Under the pieces are notes generated by a model that worked only from the letters and a program-made list of their open reading frames with translations, made no database searches and had not been told where the DNA came from. A program made the translations under genes and the position numbers. 64,000 nt of DNA from Opisthocomus hoazin (taxonomy: Eukaryota; Chordata; Aves; Opisthocomiformes; Opisthocomidae): contig NC_134416.1 in the NCBI RefSeq assembly GCF_030867145.1, forward strand, positions 91,985,183 through 92,049,182, written 5' to 3'. Below are positions 25,601-45,232 of this stretch, piece after piece; position 1 is the first letter of the stretch; each line of letters starts with the position of its first letter.

Positions 25601-26533
25601 TTGGGAATGACAGAGGCGAGCATAGACAGTGACATGGTTGGGGGAGAATCACTTCATTTCTTTCATGAGACCTTGGGCTCAGCCATTGCTCTGAGCTGCT
25701 TCATTAATCTTAATTTAGAACGTCTGATTGTCCCACAGACTTTCTTCATGTAACCCCTCCTACCCTGCACACACTTTAATTTGGAGCAGTTTTTATTGTT
25801 GGGCAGCAGTTCCCTCCTGGCCCTTAAGTGTCCTGTTAAACAACAGTAGACTTCAGCTGCTACCCTCTGTTCACATATGTTATGATTTACCTAAGTTTCA
25901 GTTTTTAGCTGGGGAAATACTGGAATCCAGGGAAATAAAATCATCCTGAGAAACTGCGGTCCTAGAAAGACAGACATAACGTTTCTGTAGGAACCATGAC
26001 CTTTCATTGCCACTCATGTTAATCAGATAGTTGAGTGGACAGACTAATTTTCATATTCAAGCTATTAAAAGTATATTAGCCGTGTACTAAGATCATCTAA
26101 TAGTTTCTAATTTAAATGCATGTATTCACATTTCAGAACCATAAACTGGTGGGCCTGCAGTGAAGCCTGCCTGACAGTGTATGGTACCTCCTAAGCCAGT
26201 TTTTATGTTGGTGGTGGCAGTGATGCGTGCAGTTATGCTGGATTGCAGAGAATGTTTTCACTTACCTTTCATAACACAGTAGAGGAGAGGATGGTTAGTT
26301 GTTACTAAAAAATACAACCATTCTAATGAGCTTGGTTTTCTTTTTTGTTGTCAGGTATAGAACATAGAAGTACCAAACACGACTCCTGTCTGATGGTCTC
26401 TGAGTCAGAGTTTGACAGTGATCAGGTCACTATCTTCAGCAGAGAAAAGATGGAAAGAGAGAATCCTAAAACCCTCATGAATGGATCCGTCAGAAATGGA
26501 GTTTACTTCAACTACAGCTCCAAAGACAGATAA
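4683..26533 (+). CDS. KIAA0319: KIAA0319, PKD-domain membrane glycoprotein (gene span; 5' end not found)
   Basis: KIAA0319 is a single-pass plasma-membrane glycoprotein implicated in neuronal migration, axon biology and dyslexia susceptibility (known for the human gene). Twelve coding exons can be read: 4683-5455, 11237-11420, 14068-14200, 15100-15248, 15916-16067, 17233-17371, 18631-18790, 20151-20293, 21653-21775, 23205-23295, 25408-25499 and 26355-26533. All have AG and GT borders and phases that join in frame, giving about 771 residues plus stop. Order: cysteine-rich MANEC region, acidic/Ser-rich linker, two PKD repeats, a conserved segment, a six-cysteine motif, a membrane helix and a cytoplasmic tail ending SSKDR. 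Human is about 1,072 residues with five PKD repeats. The deficit of about 280 residues matches three missing PKD repeats (see findings). The first exon seen starts in phase 1, so a signal-peptide exon must lie upstream; I could not identify it. Identity is strong because of long near-identical stretches to the human protein. Confidence 0.95.
6750..7260 (+). mobile_element. CR1 LINE fragment, end of ORF2 endonuclease region
   Basis: Degraded reading frames carry the CR1 endonuclease pattern: [19 protein letters not shown], then [13 protein letters not shown] in place of the usual LMGDFNHPD. Next comes GTGCAGGAGTTTTCTGGAGT with the CR1 order EFSGVC-like, [12 protein letters not shown] and a TTCAGGCTTTGGCCTGTTGT block. 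Frameshifts and stops make it dead. Borders are approximate; the left end may reach 6700. Confidence 0.65.
10210..10386 (+). mobile_element. CR1 LINE, 3' end fragment
   Basis: It contains the CR1 3' coding and UTR order: GGATGGTCAAACACTGGAAC, AGAGGAGGTGGATGCTCTGT, CTTAGAGATGCTCAAAACCTGA, then GACCCTTCCCACCTCAGCCA and ATTCTGTGAT. It is more divergent than the other copies in the window, suggesting an older insertion of another subfamily. Confidence 0.85.
11237..11420 (+). CDS. KIAA0319: KIAA0319 exon, Thr/Pro/Ser-rich linker
   Basis: The acceptor is CATTTTTCAG and the donor GTAATG; 184 bases, entry phase 0, exit phase 1. The 61 codons give a poorly conserved Thr/Ser/Pro-rich linker with one NVT sequon. 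It corresponds to the human linker just before PKD repeat 1. Position, phase and composition support it; sequence similarity is weak, as expected for a linker. Confidence 0.75.
11744..12862 (+). mobile_element. CR1 LINE, 5'-truncated copy with dead reverse transcriptase
   Basis: It encodes the C-terminal half of CR1 ORF2 in broken frames: [20 protein letters not shown], then [11 protein letters not shown]. The last is the FADD catalytic box with the first Asp changed to Gly. Later blocks include [27 protein letters not shown] and [20 protein letters not shown]. It ends in GATGATCTTAGAGGTC and GATTCTATGATT. In-frame stops (for example TGA near 12067) and frameshifts show it is inactive. Sense orientation within KIAA0319. 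Confidence 0.95.
13003..13395 (+). mobile_element. LTR-like fragment of an avian endogenous retrovirus
   Basis: It begins TGTTGTGTTTTAACCCCAGC and continues with GGCAACTAAGGCCCACCAGC, GGGATGGGGGAGAG-like sequence, TGGGTTGAGATAAAGGCAGT, GGAATTCACTCACCACTTCC, AGCAGGGCTCCATTG and a TATGGGACATCCCTTTGGTC block. I recognise this order from LTRs common in bird introns. It has a TG start but no clear matching end, so it is truncated, and no internal viral genes follow. Strand is given as read. Family assignment is from memory. Confidence 0.6.
14068..14200 (+). CDS. KIAA0319: KIAA0319 exon, first half of PKD repeat 4
   Basis: The acceptor is TTTTACAG and the donor GTATCC; entry phase 1, exit phase 2. 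It encodes [15 protein letters not shown] and then the [18 protein letters not shown] core typical of a PKD beta-sandwich. It matches the fourth PKD repeat of human KIAA0319 closely. It joins in frame directly to the linker exon ending at 11420, although three repeats should lie between them. Confidence 0.95.
15100..15248 (+). CDS. KIAA0319: KIAA0319 exon, second half of PKD repeat 4
   Basis: The acceptor is TTTGTTTCAG and the donor GTAAGC; entry phase 2, exit phase 1. It encodes [20 protein letters not shown] and the closing strand motif [15 protein letters not shown], nearly identical to human. Confidence 0.95.
15916..16067 (+). CDS. KIAA0319: KIAA0319 exon, first half of PKD repeat 5
   Basis: The acceptor ends TATGACTAG and the donor is GTAAGT; 152 bases, entry phase 1, exit phase 0. 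It encodes [20 protein letters not shown], then the [20 protein letters not shown] core of the fifth repeat. Confidence 0.95.
17233..17371 (+). CDS. KIAA0319: KIAA0319 exon, second half of PKD repeat 5
   Basis: The acceptor has a C/T-rich tract ending TTTTTTTCAG and the donor is GTATGA; 139 bases, entry phase 0, exit phase 1. It encodes [20 protein letters not shown], then the closing strand [13 protein letters not shown]. Confidence 0.95.
18631..18790 (+). CDS. KIAA0319: KIAA0319 exon after the PKD repeats
   Basis: The acceptor is CTATGTCAG and the donor GTACAA; entry phase 1, exit phase 2. It encodes [19 protein letters not shown] and [20 protein letters not shown], an extracellular segment strongly conserved with human. 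Confidence 0.95.
19655..19695. repeat. A(30) homopolymer followed by (GA)n
   Basis: Thirty consecutive A run into GAGAGAGAGAG. The tract lies in an intron. Its length may vary through sequencing or replication slippage. Confidence 0.95.
20151..20293 (+). CDS. KIAA0319: KIAA0319 exon, conserved extracellular segment
   Basis: The acceptor is TTTCTGCAG and the donor GTATGT; 143 bases, entry phase 2, exit phase 1. It encodes [11 protein letters not shown] and [15 protein letters not shown], matching human just before the cysteine motif. Confidence 0.95.
21653..21775 (+). CDS. KIAA0319: KIAA0319 exon, six-cysteine motif
   Basis: The acceptor is GTTCTTAG and the donor GTGAGT; entry and exit phase 1. 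It encodes [20 protein letters not shown], an EGF-like cysteine cluster, then a sequence ending DGESNC just outside the membrane. Confidence 0.95.
23205..23295 (+). CDS. KIAA0319: KIAA0319 exon, transmembrane helix
   Basis: The acceptor is CTTTTTTCAG and the donor GTAGGT; entry phase 1, exit phase 2. It encodes EWS followed by about 23 hydrophobic residues ([18 protein letters not shown] is the core), then the basic stop-transfer residues RFYKR. Confidence 0.95.
25408..25499 (+). CDS. KIAA0319: KIAA0319 exon, membrane-proximal cytoplasmic tail
   Basis: The acceptor is TTTTTTTTAG and the donor GTAAGC; entry phase 2, exit phase 1. It encodes a basic patch [14 protein letters not shown], then [16 protein letters not shown] fits the YxxPhi clathrin-adaptor motif, the counterpart of human YTIL, consistent with regulated endocytosis. 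Confidence 0.95.
26355..26533 (+). CDS. KIAA0319: KIAA0319 last coding exon
   Basis: The acceptor is TTGTTGTCAG; entry is phase 1 and the stop is TAA at 26531. It encodes the tail with [17 protein letters not shown] acidic sequence (here [13 protein letters not shown]), [12 protein letters not shown], and the terminal KDR found in human. Confidence 0.95.
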
Positions 26534-28300
26534 CTGAATGAGGGTAAAAGCACAGAACACGCTGGTCTAACACATCTGAAACATGTTGGCCCACCTCTGT
26601 TTTTCCAGAACCGAAAGCTTCCTAAAATATCAACCAATTGCAGATGAAAGGATATATTTGTAGCACAGTTAGGGGAGGGAAGGAAGAAGGATTAGATGTT
26701 CAGCTAACTCCTCTTGTCACCATTACAGGAACAAGGAAAAGCACATCTGATTTCTTGCATTTTCCGTGCTGAATGTTTGTCTGAACTTCAGAACACCTTA
26801 TTTCCTGTATCATTGCTACAAAACTAGCCAGGGCTGTTATGCTGCTACCAATGGTAACTGAGACGCATACAGATTTGTGTCGTGTGCTCCTATCTCTCTC
26901 TCTTGGAGAAGCAGTGTGATTATGATGCTAACCTAAAATAGCAAAAGCCAATATAGATAAATTCACTTACAACTATAGAAAGCAATATGTGACCACTGGC
27001 TCCATCTTCATTTTCAGTTTAGGTTGGGAACACGGAGAGCATTTTTAGTGCATTGTATTTATCTCTGACTGTGCTTTGTGACTTCCTTTTCTAGGGTAGT
27101 GTTCATCAGATGAAATGTCTTTCTTTTCAAAGGAAGTTTACAGTTTAGCAGCTGCACTTAATCAGCTGTAAAGTAATGTGATACATCTGTGTCCTGTAGG
27201 ATGCAATATTTCCTCTATTTACACAGAAAGTGTGGTGCCTGCAGGGAAGTCCAGCCTTCCGTTGCTTCTGTAATGATGAAGGTGCTGAGGGTCTCTAGGG
27301 TCTGCCATGTCCAGCCAGGAAACAGTAGCAGAAAGGCAGGAAGGACTCGGTGTGATGCACCTCCAGAAGCATTTTGAGCATCCCAAACAACCTTTTGCTT
27401 AGAGAGCACTTCTAAGGAGCTGTGGACCTTTTAAGACTGAATCCTCAGATTTGGATGAGTTTTCATCTGTCAGCCTCAATGCTCAATTAAAGAACGTGCA
27501 GGGCATTTGTGTGGTGAAGTGCTTGTGGCAAAGTACCCTATGTGAGGGAGGAGGTTCAACATCTACATACATTGTCATGGGAATTGGTACAGAGGTAGGT
27601 TTTAGCTTGAGCATTGGATTGTTTTACTTTTTCCATTTTGGCTATTCAGTGACTAGATGTGTTGGCCTAAAGAGATCCCTTTAGGTGTTTGGGAAGGGTA
27701 GGTATGTTGGAGTTCTGATGTTCTCAGTCTGGATAACTGCTTTACAGCATGCTTGTTAGGCTTTAAAGCCATGCCCCGAGTATCGTTCTTCAAATCCCAA
27801 ACTGAAGACCTGGCTTTTACACATAGGCCTCGCTTGGAGCATCAATGTCAGTGGTACTGTCTGGCCATGACATCAGCCTTTCCTGGGGGTCCTTTGCTGG
27901 AGGAATGATGTGTTGTAAAGGAGAAAACATTCCTCTGGGAGCATTTTGGACAGGGGTTTCTTTAACTTTTTTTTTTTTTTTAATCTGGTAGTGGAGAATC
28001 CATTAACAGAGAAGAGTGGAGCAGTATAGAGAGCAGGGAGAGGCAGATCAGAGGATCAGGGAGGGTATGTAGCCCACCTCCATCATGAGGAATAATTTGG
28101 TGGAGAATTCTGGGGCTTTCTTCATCCTTCGTAGAAGTCCAATACAAGAGAGTAGTTGGGTTGAACGCTGCAGCTTCTGTGCCACTCTCGTTAACGGAGT
28201 TGGCCAAAAGTTCAGAAGAACTGTCTAGGTTGGAAGGAATCAGTAGTCAAAAGTTGCAGCAACGTGGTGTGCTCATACCTGTTTTCACACCTTGATTCAC

Positions 28301-28380
28301 TCCTGCTTCGGCAGGGGGGTTGGACTAGATGACCCACAGAGGTCCCTTCCAACCCCTACTATTCTGTGATTCTGTGATTC
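28301..28380 (+). mobile_element. CR1 LINE, extreme 3' end
   Basis: About 80 bases reading CTGCTTCGGCAGGGGGGTTG, then the CR1 motif GACTAGATGACC...AGGTCCCTTCCAACCCC and a tail ATTCTGTGATTCTGTGATTC. It is nearly identical to the end of the copy at 43590-44320, so the two belong to one subfamily. Heavily 5'-truncated. Confidence 0.9.
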
Positions 28381-31300
28381 TCAAATGCAGCCAGCAACAG
28401 TTCCTAAGGCTACTAATGCTGTGCTGAGGAGTATTTATTCTGTGCCCAGCTCTGCATTTCTCTGGAGAGCTGAGTGTGGCTGCAGGAGTCACAGTGGTGG
28501 GAGAGGCTGTGAGGAGCTAAAAAGGGCTAATGCGAGTGTTTTCCATGTTTTTTCCATATCTACCAGCAAGATGCAGTATAAGTAGTATGATTTACTTTCT
28601 TGAGAAGCCAAGTTTTAACTCTGTGTATGGGAGTTTTGAGCTATCTATTGAAGTAAATCTAATTTATCTCACACTCCCTGTTCTTGATTATGTCTGTAAT
28701 ATATATATATATAGATTTTTAATAACTTGGTCATTAAAGGCAAGGTCATCTTTTGATGCCTTTCAATTTATGCTCCAGATGTGTTAACATAATAATGCAA
28801 TGTTCACTTTAAAGCATTCCTAAAGAAAGTTAAGGCCCACTCAGAATACTATTTTTTCTTTTTTCCTTTCTAAATGAAAGTGTTGGGCTTAATCTATTCA
28901 GCACAAATCCCCAGAATTTTCTAGCAGGAATTGTGCTCTTGGAAACCTGCAGTTAAAGAAACAAAACAAAAAACCCACAAAACTTGCAAAAGCAACTACA
29001 ACTTTTTATCAGCCACGCTGCCATTAATGCTTCTGCTAAATACTGTATCCAGTGTGCCTTTATAGAGAAAGTTATCTTTTAGGACATGTCAGTCCAGTCA
29101 GCAGCATACTTCAGTTTTGTGAAGTCAGTAACTTGTGCATTTTGGGTTTATTTTACATTTTTAAAGCTGGTGCTGAAGCCTAGGAGGTTGTTCTTTGAAG
29201 GAATTAAAATTCAGACATCTTTTTTTTTAAAAAAAAACCTGAAAACTGGAAAACAACTACAAGAGTCAACAAACCTGCTTTTCTCAGTGCTGCAGAATCC
29301 ATAGGGCTCTTCCCCCTCCCACACACACAGACGCTGTGGGCTCAGGTCTTTGGATCAGTGGCAAGTTCATGTGCCATGAGAACATGATTTGGCTACCTGT
29401 TTCTCACTGTAACAAATATGAACCATTAGACCTGTATCTTATTGCGTAAGGCCCTAGCAAGTGGAAGTTGCTTACTAAATTCTGTTCTCTAGATGATGCT
29501 TTGGCATCTGCATTGCTAACAGTATTTTATTATGTTTCGAGAGTTGAATACAGTTTAAAATTTTGAGCTGCTTCTAGTTCTGCTAGTTTGAATTTTCCAC
29601 CCCTTTGGAAGAAGTAATTTCTCTTACGTAAGATCAGGCTTGCTCTCAATATGAAACTTTCACTGAAGTTGAAAATAATAGTTTCTGGCTCTGTGAATTT
29701 GTGGTATCACCTGTTAGTGTCACTTGGCCAAGCATGATTTAGTCAGGAATTTAGGAGAGACTATAGCAAGCCTTGCATCTTGACTCAGTATTAATTTTTA
29801 TTTCTAGAACTGTTGGCTTTCTTGCAGAATGTCAGGTCATGAAAGGGTCTGAAAACTAGCTGTTAAGGTGCAAACACAATGGCAGAATTCTGGTACTAGC
29901 CTTCTGGTTTGGGTTACGATGGGTTTGAAGCAGGTTCTCGGTCCTGACGCTTACTTCCACACACCGTTTTCCTTCATATACAGAAAGAGTGCTGGCAGCT
30001 TCTTTGTGAAACAGGGATGGGGATATTCCCAACAGTCTCGTCTAAAGTGAAAGGCAGAGGAATCAGATATATATAGCTTGTCATGTATGGCTTAGAGTCC
30101 ACTGGAAATAAAGAATAAATTCAGTTTGGCCCAAGTAAGATACTGCCTCTCTTTAAAGGCAGACTGTCCTGATACTTACAGTGCATAGCAGCCTTAGTGT
30201 AAGCACTGGATCTTCATTTGCATCTTGGTATTATATTTATACATGCTGATGCATGTACAGGCGGAGATTGTCCAGCTGCCTTTGTTTGCATTTTAAGTAA
30301 GGAGTATATTTTGGAAAAAAACATCATTACCGTTACTGCCTGAGACATTAAATGGGTTCAGTACTCAGGTGCAGTACTGAACACATTGTACACGCAGCAC
30401 AAAACTGCCATGCAGCGAAGAAGTCATTGGCTTGTGTTTTCAACTTGCTTCATCAAAATACTACTGCAGTATGAAACAAAATTTACCTTGGCAAATCTGC
30501 CGAGATGTACATCCAAATTCTCCGTCCTGTGGTTCTACCTTTCATGATAACTGAGTAGTTTGCTGAGAAATTCAAGCAAAATATGAACGGTCTAATTGCA
30601 GAGGATTTTTTATTTGGGGAGGAAAAAAGTGGTCATTCTTGTTTCATGTTTAAGAATACATTTTCAACTGCGTCCTGCTAGGTAAGCAGTCTTTTAGCGG
30701 TCTCTCTCTGTCGGATGCATCAGATACAGGCACTACTTAAGCACCTGTTTTGTGCTGTCAGATGCATTTGCTTGTATGATGCTAATTTCCCTTTTCTTTC
30801 TTGGTCTCTTGTGAGCAAACAAGTGCAGACAAGTGCAGAGAACTTCACAGTGTGTGAACTTAACAGAGTGAGCGCATATGTGTGTTCTCTGTGTGGAGTT
30901 TAAACTTTACTTAGTTCTGATATTCTTGAAATAATTGGGATCTTAGGCACATTTCCTATTCCTGTTTTAAGCCACAAGCGAAAACTAGTTTTGTCCCTCA
31001 ATATACTGATAATGGGCTGGAGTCAGCTGGAGCTGGAGCTTTGAGATGGTGGTAAAAAAATTACAGCTACTTTAGTCTTCTGAGCCATTTACGTGAGGTT
31101 GGAGAGAGGTAAACATTCCTCTAGAAGAAGGGAAATGGGATAGAGGTGAATTAGAGTTTCTTAACATCGGCTATTGCTTGTCATTGATCCCTAACTAGGA
31201 TACTAATCCCATACTTCTGCAGCAAAGGAGAACCCGTTTCACATACCTTTTAGATCCTGAGGCAAGGGAGGGAACCTTAAAGCTTAGAAATATGATTTAA

Positions 31301-31541
31301 GACACGATGGAGAAAAGGCAAATTGTTTTTTCTTTTGCACAGGCTACGAATCGGGTGCAGATGACCCACACAACAGTAGTTTGCCTCTATATGGAAGCAC
31401 TTCTCCCTGCAGGTGGATGGGTGAGCCATTACAGAATTTATATTAGGAATCTGTTTCTAGAAAGTGTTATTTATTGCAAACAGTAATGTATTGTAACTGG
31501 AACTATTTCTGAGCTGAAATTATTATATTTATGTAACTACT

Positions 31542-31547
31542 AATAAA
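31542..31547 (+). terminator. Candidate polyadenylation signal for KIAA0319
   Basis: AATAAA preceded by TGTAAC elements and TTATTTATTG and followed by GTTTTGTCTTTCC, a good downstream element. It is the last convincing + strand signal before the convergent ALDH5A1 gene. Confidence 0.5.
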
Positions 31548-31560
31548 GTTTTGTCTTTCC

Positions 31561-34500
31561 TTCTAGGAACTTGTCAGGTATTCTTTTAAACATGGTATTC
31601 TGTATTGGACTCAAAACTCAGGTCAGGCTAATAGAGATATATTGTATACCATAGCTTATGTCTGTACTCAGATGTAAAAGCAGTGAAGTATCTGATCCCT
31701 TCCCTTCCTACTGACAAGAGCAGAACAGTATCTTTTTTCAGAGAGGTAAAGTGATTCAGTACATTGGAGAGCAGGAAAAAAAAAAAAATAAAGAGTTTTC
31801 ATGTGGTGCTTGTCCTTACTTGGTTTAATTGGCTGTGTGTAAATATTCACCAGCTGTTATGCCAAATGCGGTGGTTTCACAAGTTTTGCAGCTTATTCTA
31901 TAGCTTAACCCAGTACTTGTGTGTTTCTAAGTACAGCGCTGCTTTGCAGTAATCAGAGGTGCTGGTGTGCAGTATGACCCAAAATACTGCTCATAGCAAG
32001 GGTGGGTTATACTGCCTGTTTCTGAACTGGGAAAGAAAAATCCATGCATCAGTGCGGGTGAAGTTTGTGCTAAATCGTGGCAATAAAAGGTACTATTGAG
32101 GTACTATTGTGTCATTCCGTAAGGAAAAAACATCTACCATACAACCACTTAAAGTTGCTTTTATGGTGCTACAGTCTGAGTGGTACCTCTTGACATTCCT
32201 ACAAGGGAGTATCAGCTGCCAGTGAATCGATGAGATACACAGTGTCCTTCACTGAGAAATGGAATCTGCCTGTTTGCTACTCTACTGCACATTTTGGTAA
32301 CAGCAGTAGCCTCCCCCCTTCCCTTTGAGGAGCCTGATGCAAGCCTCTAGGCTTGAGCAACAGAAGATAGTCAGTAGTGACTCCTTAACAACTCAAGCCA
32401 GTTGTGCTAACTAGCTTCAGCACTCACTGATGAAGTGAATAAACTGCTAAATGCTTCCACCAACTTCTCATGTCTCAGAAGGTCCTAGGCAGAGAGTTTC
32501 GACATCAAAAACACTTTAAACAAGTGCTAAAATTTAAGTTAGAGTCTCTGAAGGCCATACTTAAACCTTCTCCTTTAAGATAGGTCAAGCCTTCCGTAAG
32601 CAGTAGGGCTAGGACCAGTTATGACTCTGCTAGTTACAGTGGGACAGTTGCTTCAGTGCCAAGTCAAAAGTATGAAGCTTCTTTTTACATGCAGGATCGC
32701 CCAACTCCCAACATGTGCCTGATAAATTTAGAACAATAAAAACTACTCTGTGCAAACCATTTAAACTGCTGTTTGTGTACTGTGACTTAATCATGAAAGC
32801 CCAATGAATCATAAAAGCATAAAATATCTCTAAAAACACTCGTGTCTGGGAAAGTGATAGGCTGCAGAACGCTGAAAACATTTCCTTCATCTTGGTGACA
32901 AGAGATAACGAAGTGCAGTCTGCCAGCTATTGTTAACAAAATTAAGTACTAGATACTGGTCGGGCTTGATGTACTTCTCAGCAGCACCGACTGTCTGTCT
33001 TCACTGAAACTGGGTCAGTGCTACCAGCATCAAGAGCCTCCCTCACTTATTCTAGGCACCCAACTTAACTTGCCGGTTTAGCATACCAATGGACAAGCAT
33101 TACCTAGAGTGACTGGCCAAGATAAGCATCTGCACTACTGTGGGAGATAACTTCTGCCTATTTAACCTAAAAATGTTAGTATCTAGTAGAACAGGTAAAC
33201 ATAGTTTCTCAATAGTTGATTACACAGACAGGACAGGCAGCTGGGGTCAGAGAACAGTTGTTCAGAGTGTAATGTGTAATAAAAAGGAAAACAGCCATGA
33301 AATTAGTCAGATTGGAAATTAGAAGACAGTTTCTGAGGCTTCAGAACTGTAGTAACTAAATGGAAATAAAGTTTCCAAAAATCTATTTTAGATCTTAATT
33401 TATTAAGTAGAAATTTATGCAATTAATCATATCCTAAAAGCAGGGAAAGGCACTCTGATCCACAAAGCCTGTTTTCTTGTGGTAAAATGTTTGATTCAGT
33501 GCAGGAGACTGGCATACAAAATGACTGATGGCATATTAATCTGTTAAAGTAATCTCATCTATTTGATTTAGATTCAAGGGACTGTAATTGGGGTAACCAA
33601 AATCTTACACCTCATGAACACATGGATGCAAAGAATTGTCTTTTTCCAGTGCTAAAGCTGGCGGAACAAGAAATTCTGTGCAAATCTGAGACTGAACTTA
33701 CTGTGGCTGCTGTCAGTTTGCCAATTCAACACTGAATAAGGTAATAAGCCACAAAATCCAGTGCTTTCACAGAAGTTATTTATTCAATGAAAACATTTTT
33801 CCATCACAGTTTTAATAGCCAGAAAGTGCTAAACTATCACAGACGTAATCAACGTTACTGAGGGGTGAGAATTCAAGTATATCTTTTGTTGAAGAATCAC
33901 AGGTTTTGCTATGAAGACAACTTCAAGATTATTCGTGCTGAAGTGATGTAGACCTTACTGACACAAGGATACTACGCTGGAAACCAACCACAATCCAATC
34001 TAGACAAAGGTTTTTTTTAAAGTTTATTACGTACCTTATCTTTTAATTATGGTTTGTGCTTGTTATCAGGCATAGTAAAAGGTATTATTTGCTAGAAGAG
34101 TAAACATTAATTTTAACAGTGCTATTCTCAGAAAAGATACCAAGATTTTAAATGCACCAATACATCAGATCAGTAACTTTGCAATGAATAGAGCAGCAGG
34201 TTCAAGAATTTATCCTCCAACTGCACTGTCCCAAGTACACTCACATTCAAGACTGCACTGTCATACAGCAGTAGATGAGATAAAATAGTATAAGGTCAAA
34301 ATTAAAGTTAAGTTCGTGCAATTTCAGTGGCAGATGTTCTCCCTGTGTACAATACTTGTAAGCATGTCTGCATCGCTATATTGTGGTACCCAGACACCAA
34401 GTTATGACCTTCTACCTAGTTATTCTTTCTAGTAAGAAATAAACTCATATTGGCAGCCAAGGCTGGCAAACAGCTTCCTCTTCCATCCACAACACTCCAT

Positions 34501-36362
34501 TCCCCAAATTCAGGCACCCTCTGTGCTCAATAGTCTAAGTTTAGAAGCAGGCTATAAGAAAGTTTCTTGCAACTAGTGTAGAAATAGGCCATCCTTTTTT
34601 TGTTCTTGATAGCAACCACATATGCTACAACTGGCAACAGTATTAAGTACACACTGTCTTAAATGTGCATTTCTGGTGTGTTGCAAATTAGTGGAAGGGC
34701 AGTAAGTGTTCTTTAACTGCCCTAGGGTTGGCACGATGTACACACACCCTACTGACAAATAATTTGCTGCAGACCCACTTGGTCTCATGTGTTACACAAA
34801 TTAACCATAAAAAAATATTTAGAAATAATAAGTAGCAGTCAATGCTACCTTATGTGCGCTTTAAAAAATAGCTGTGAAACTCAGTTCCAGCTTGCTTCCC
34901 CCCTCCAGGTCTTACGTTACCTGGTACCTCTTTGTCCAATTGGATAAAATACCTTAAAAAATAACCCATTTCATAGGGTACATTCATTAGCCTGTAGGAA
35001 GAAGAGCTCTGTTGCCTTCTTTTACTTATTTTTAATAATTAATGGGTAAAGCTCCACCAAATAAAGTTAACCAATGCAGGAAACAAAATTTATTCCCATT
35101 AGCCTCTGCAGTGCTGATCTATTTGCCAAATTAACATTGCACATTTTTTAAGTGCTTCTTTTGCCTGCCATTAAAATAATGTTTAAACACTATTGTCTAT
35201 TTTATATTAAGGAAGCTTTACATCATCTTTTGAAGATGACAGTTAAAATAGTGATGTGTAGAAGTCTCACTTCTAATCACTTCTATTTGAATCTTTATTA
35301 GGTAACAAGTTAGCTAAGTTCAAAGGTTTTTAAACCTTTTTAATGGACATTCACCTGTGTAACCACAAATCCAATTGAAGGCACAAAGCCCAGAGGAACA
35401 GAAGCATCTATCTGCTTATGTTCTTTGGAAGTGGTAATGTTCCTTTAGACACTGAGCAACATTTACATCAGTGACTGTACTTCTACCCAAGGAGTGTCAC
35501 ATTCTTTTCACAGAAGGGAGCTGATCTAATATTGTGTCACCAGTTGTGCTTCCTTACAATTCTGCAAGCTATTCCTGCAAGTAAGCATCCCATCTTCCTC
35601 CTGCTACTCACTAAGCCAGCATGTCCTTGTCCTGCATTCTCCTGTTCCCAGGACTGCTGGGGCTCACAAACATCGAACAAGGGCCATATTTGATCCCAAG
35701 CGTGCAAGCTGCTAGGCACAAATTACAGCTCTTTGCTCAGAAGCCCAAAGCTGAACAGGTGGCAGCTCCACAGCCAGCGCTGACACGCACTGAAAAAGCC
35801 GTCCGTTGGCCTGCACGGATGGTTAGCTGTAGCTAAAAGCAATTCCTCACCTTTCATAAGCATCAGATTCTCCCACAATTAAAAAAAGACACACCTGCTC
35901 CTAAAAGAAGGTCACATAACAACATAAGAAAATGTGAGTATTTACACAAAACTCTGAAGAGACACTGCCATCCCCTAAGCCTTCCACATCCCCACTGAAA
36001 CTAGAGGCAGTAGAAAATAGCGGTCTAGTTTCCCCCTGCTATAAGTTATGATCTGTCTTCATTATGCACAAGTTCCCAAGTGCCCCCAGTTACACAGGGG
36101 TAATCCACGAGTAATGTGCATTCTTCCTACCCCGTACTAAAAAGGATGGACATCGTGATCACATTGCTGAAAAACTGAACATATAAATAAAAAAACACGT
36201 AAAAACCTACGACAGCACAGAATACTGTAAATACAGACAGAACAGGATTGCTCAGTTTTAAGGAAGGTAGAAGTTGCGTTCATATGTATTTCTGGTTCAG
36301 GATGGTTATGAAAACTACAGCACTCTTTTCCAAGCTGTTGGGACTGTGCTTTTTGAAGATTT
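31561..36362. other. Convergent intergenic space and probable ALDH5A1 3' UTR
   Basis: No conserved coding sequence. On the - strand the ALDH5A1 stop is at 36363, and several TTTATT (reverse AATAAA) sites occur downstream. The one at 33779-33784 is followed on the - strand by a G/T-rich element. The 3' UTR is therefore perhaps 2.6 kb and the two genes end roughly 2 kb apart. This is inference. Confidence 0.5.
33779..33784 (-). terminator. Candidate polyadenylation signal for ALDH5A1
   Basis: On the - strand AATAAA in the context GAATAAATAACTTCTG, followed by GATTTTGTGGCTT, a plausible downstream element. Other AATAAA sites on this strand lie closer to the stop and cannot be excluded. Confidence 0.35.

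Positions 36363-45232
<8,870 letters not shown>

Larger units (their letters stand above)
14201..26354. other. KIAA0319 introns between PKD repeat 4 and the last exon
   Basis: Apart from the exons listed, I see no gene or recognised mobile element. A T-run lies near 17020 and a run of 30 A followed by (GA)n at 19655-19695. Several open frames here (for example 24133-24465 and 25388-25753) are read-throughs or chance frames. Confidence 0.6.
26534..31560 (+). other. Probable KIAA0319 3' UTR and flank
   Basis: No further conserved coding sequence follows the stop. Candidate poly(A) signals are AATAAA at 30107 and 30114, and a better one at 31542 followed by a T/GT-rich stretch (GTTTTGTCTTTCC). 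That would give a 3' UTR of about 5 kb. The stretch holds a CR1 tail at 28301-28380, a short (AT)n near 28700 and a candidate alternative exon at 31343. Extent is inferred. Confidence 0.5.

Noticed and set aside
25500-25753. Open frame continuing from the KIAA0319 tail exon
   Set aside because: Read-through of the GTAAGC donor. The conserved tail is in the exon at 26355.
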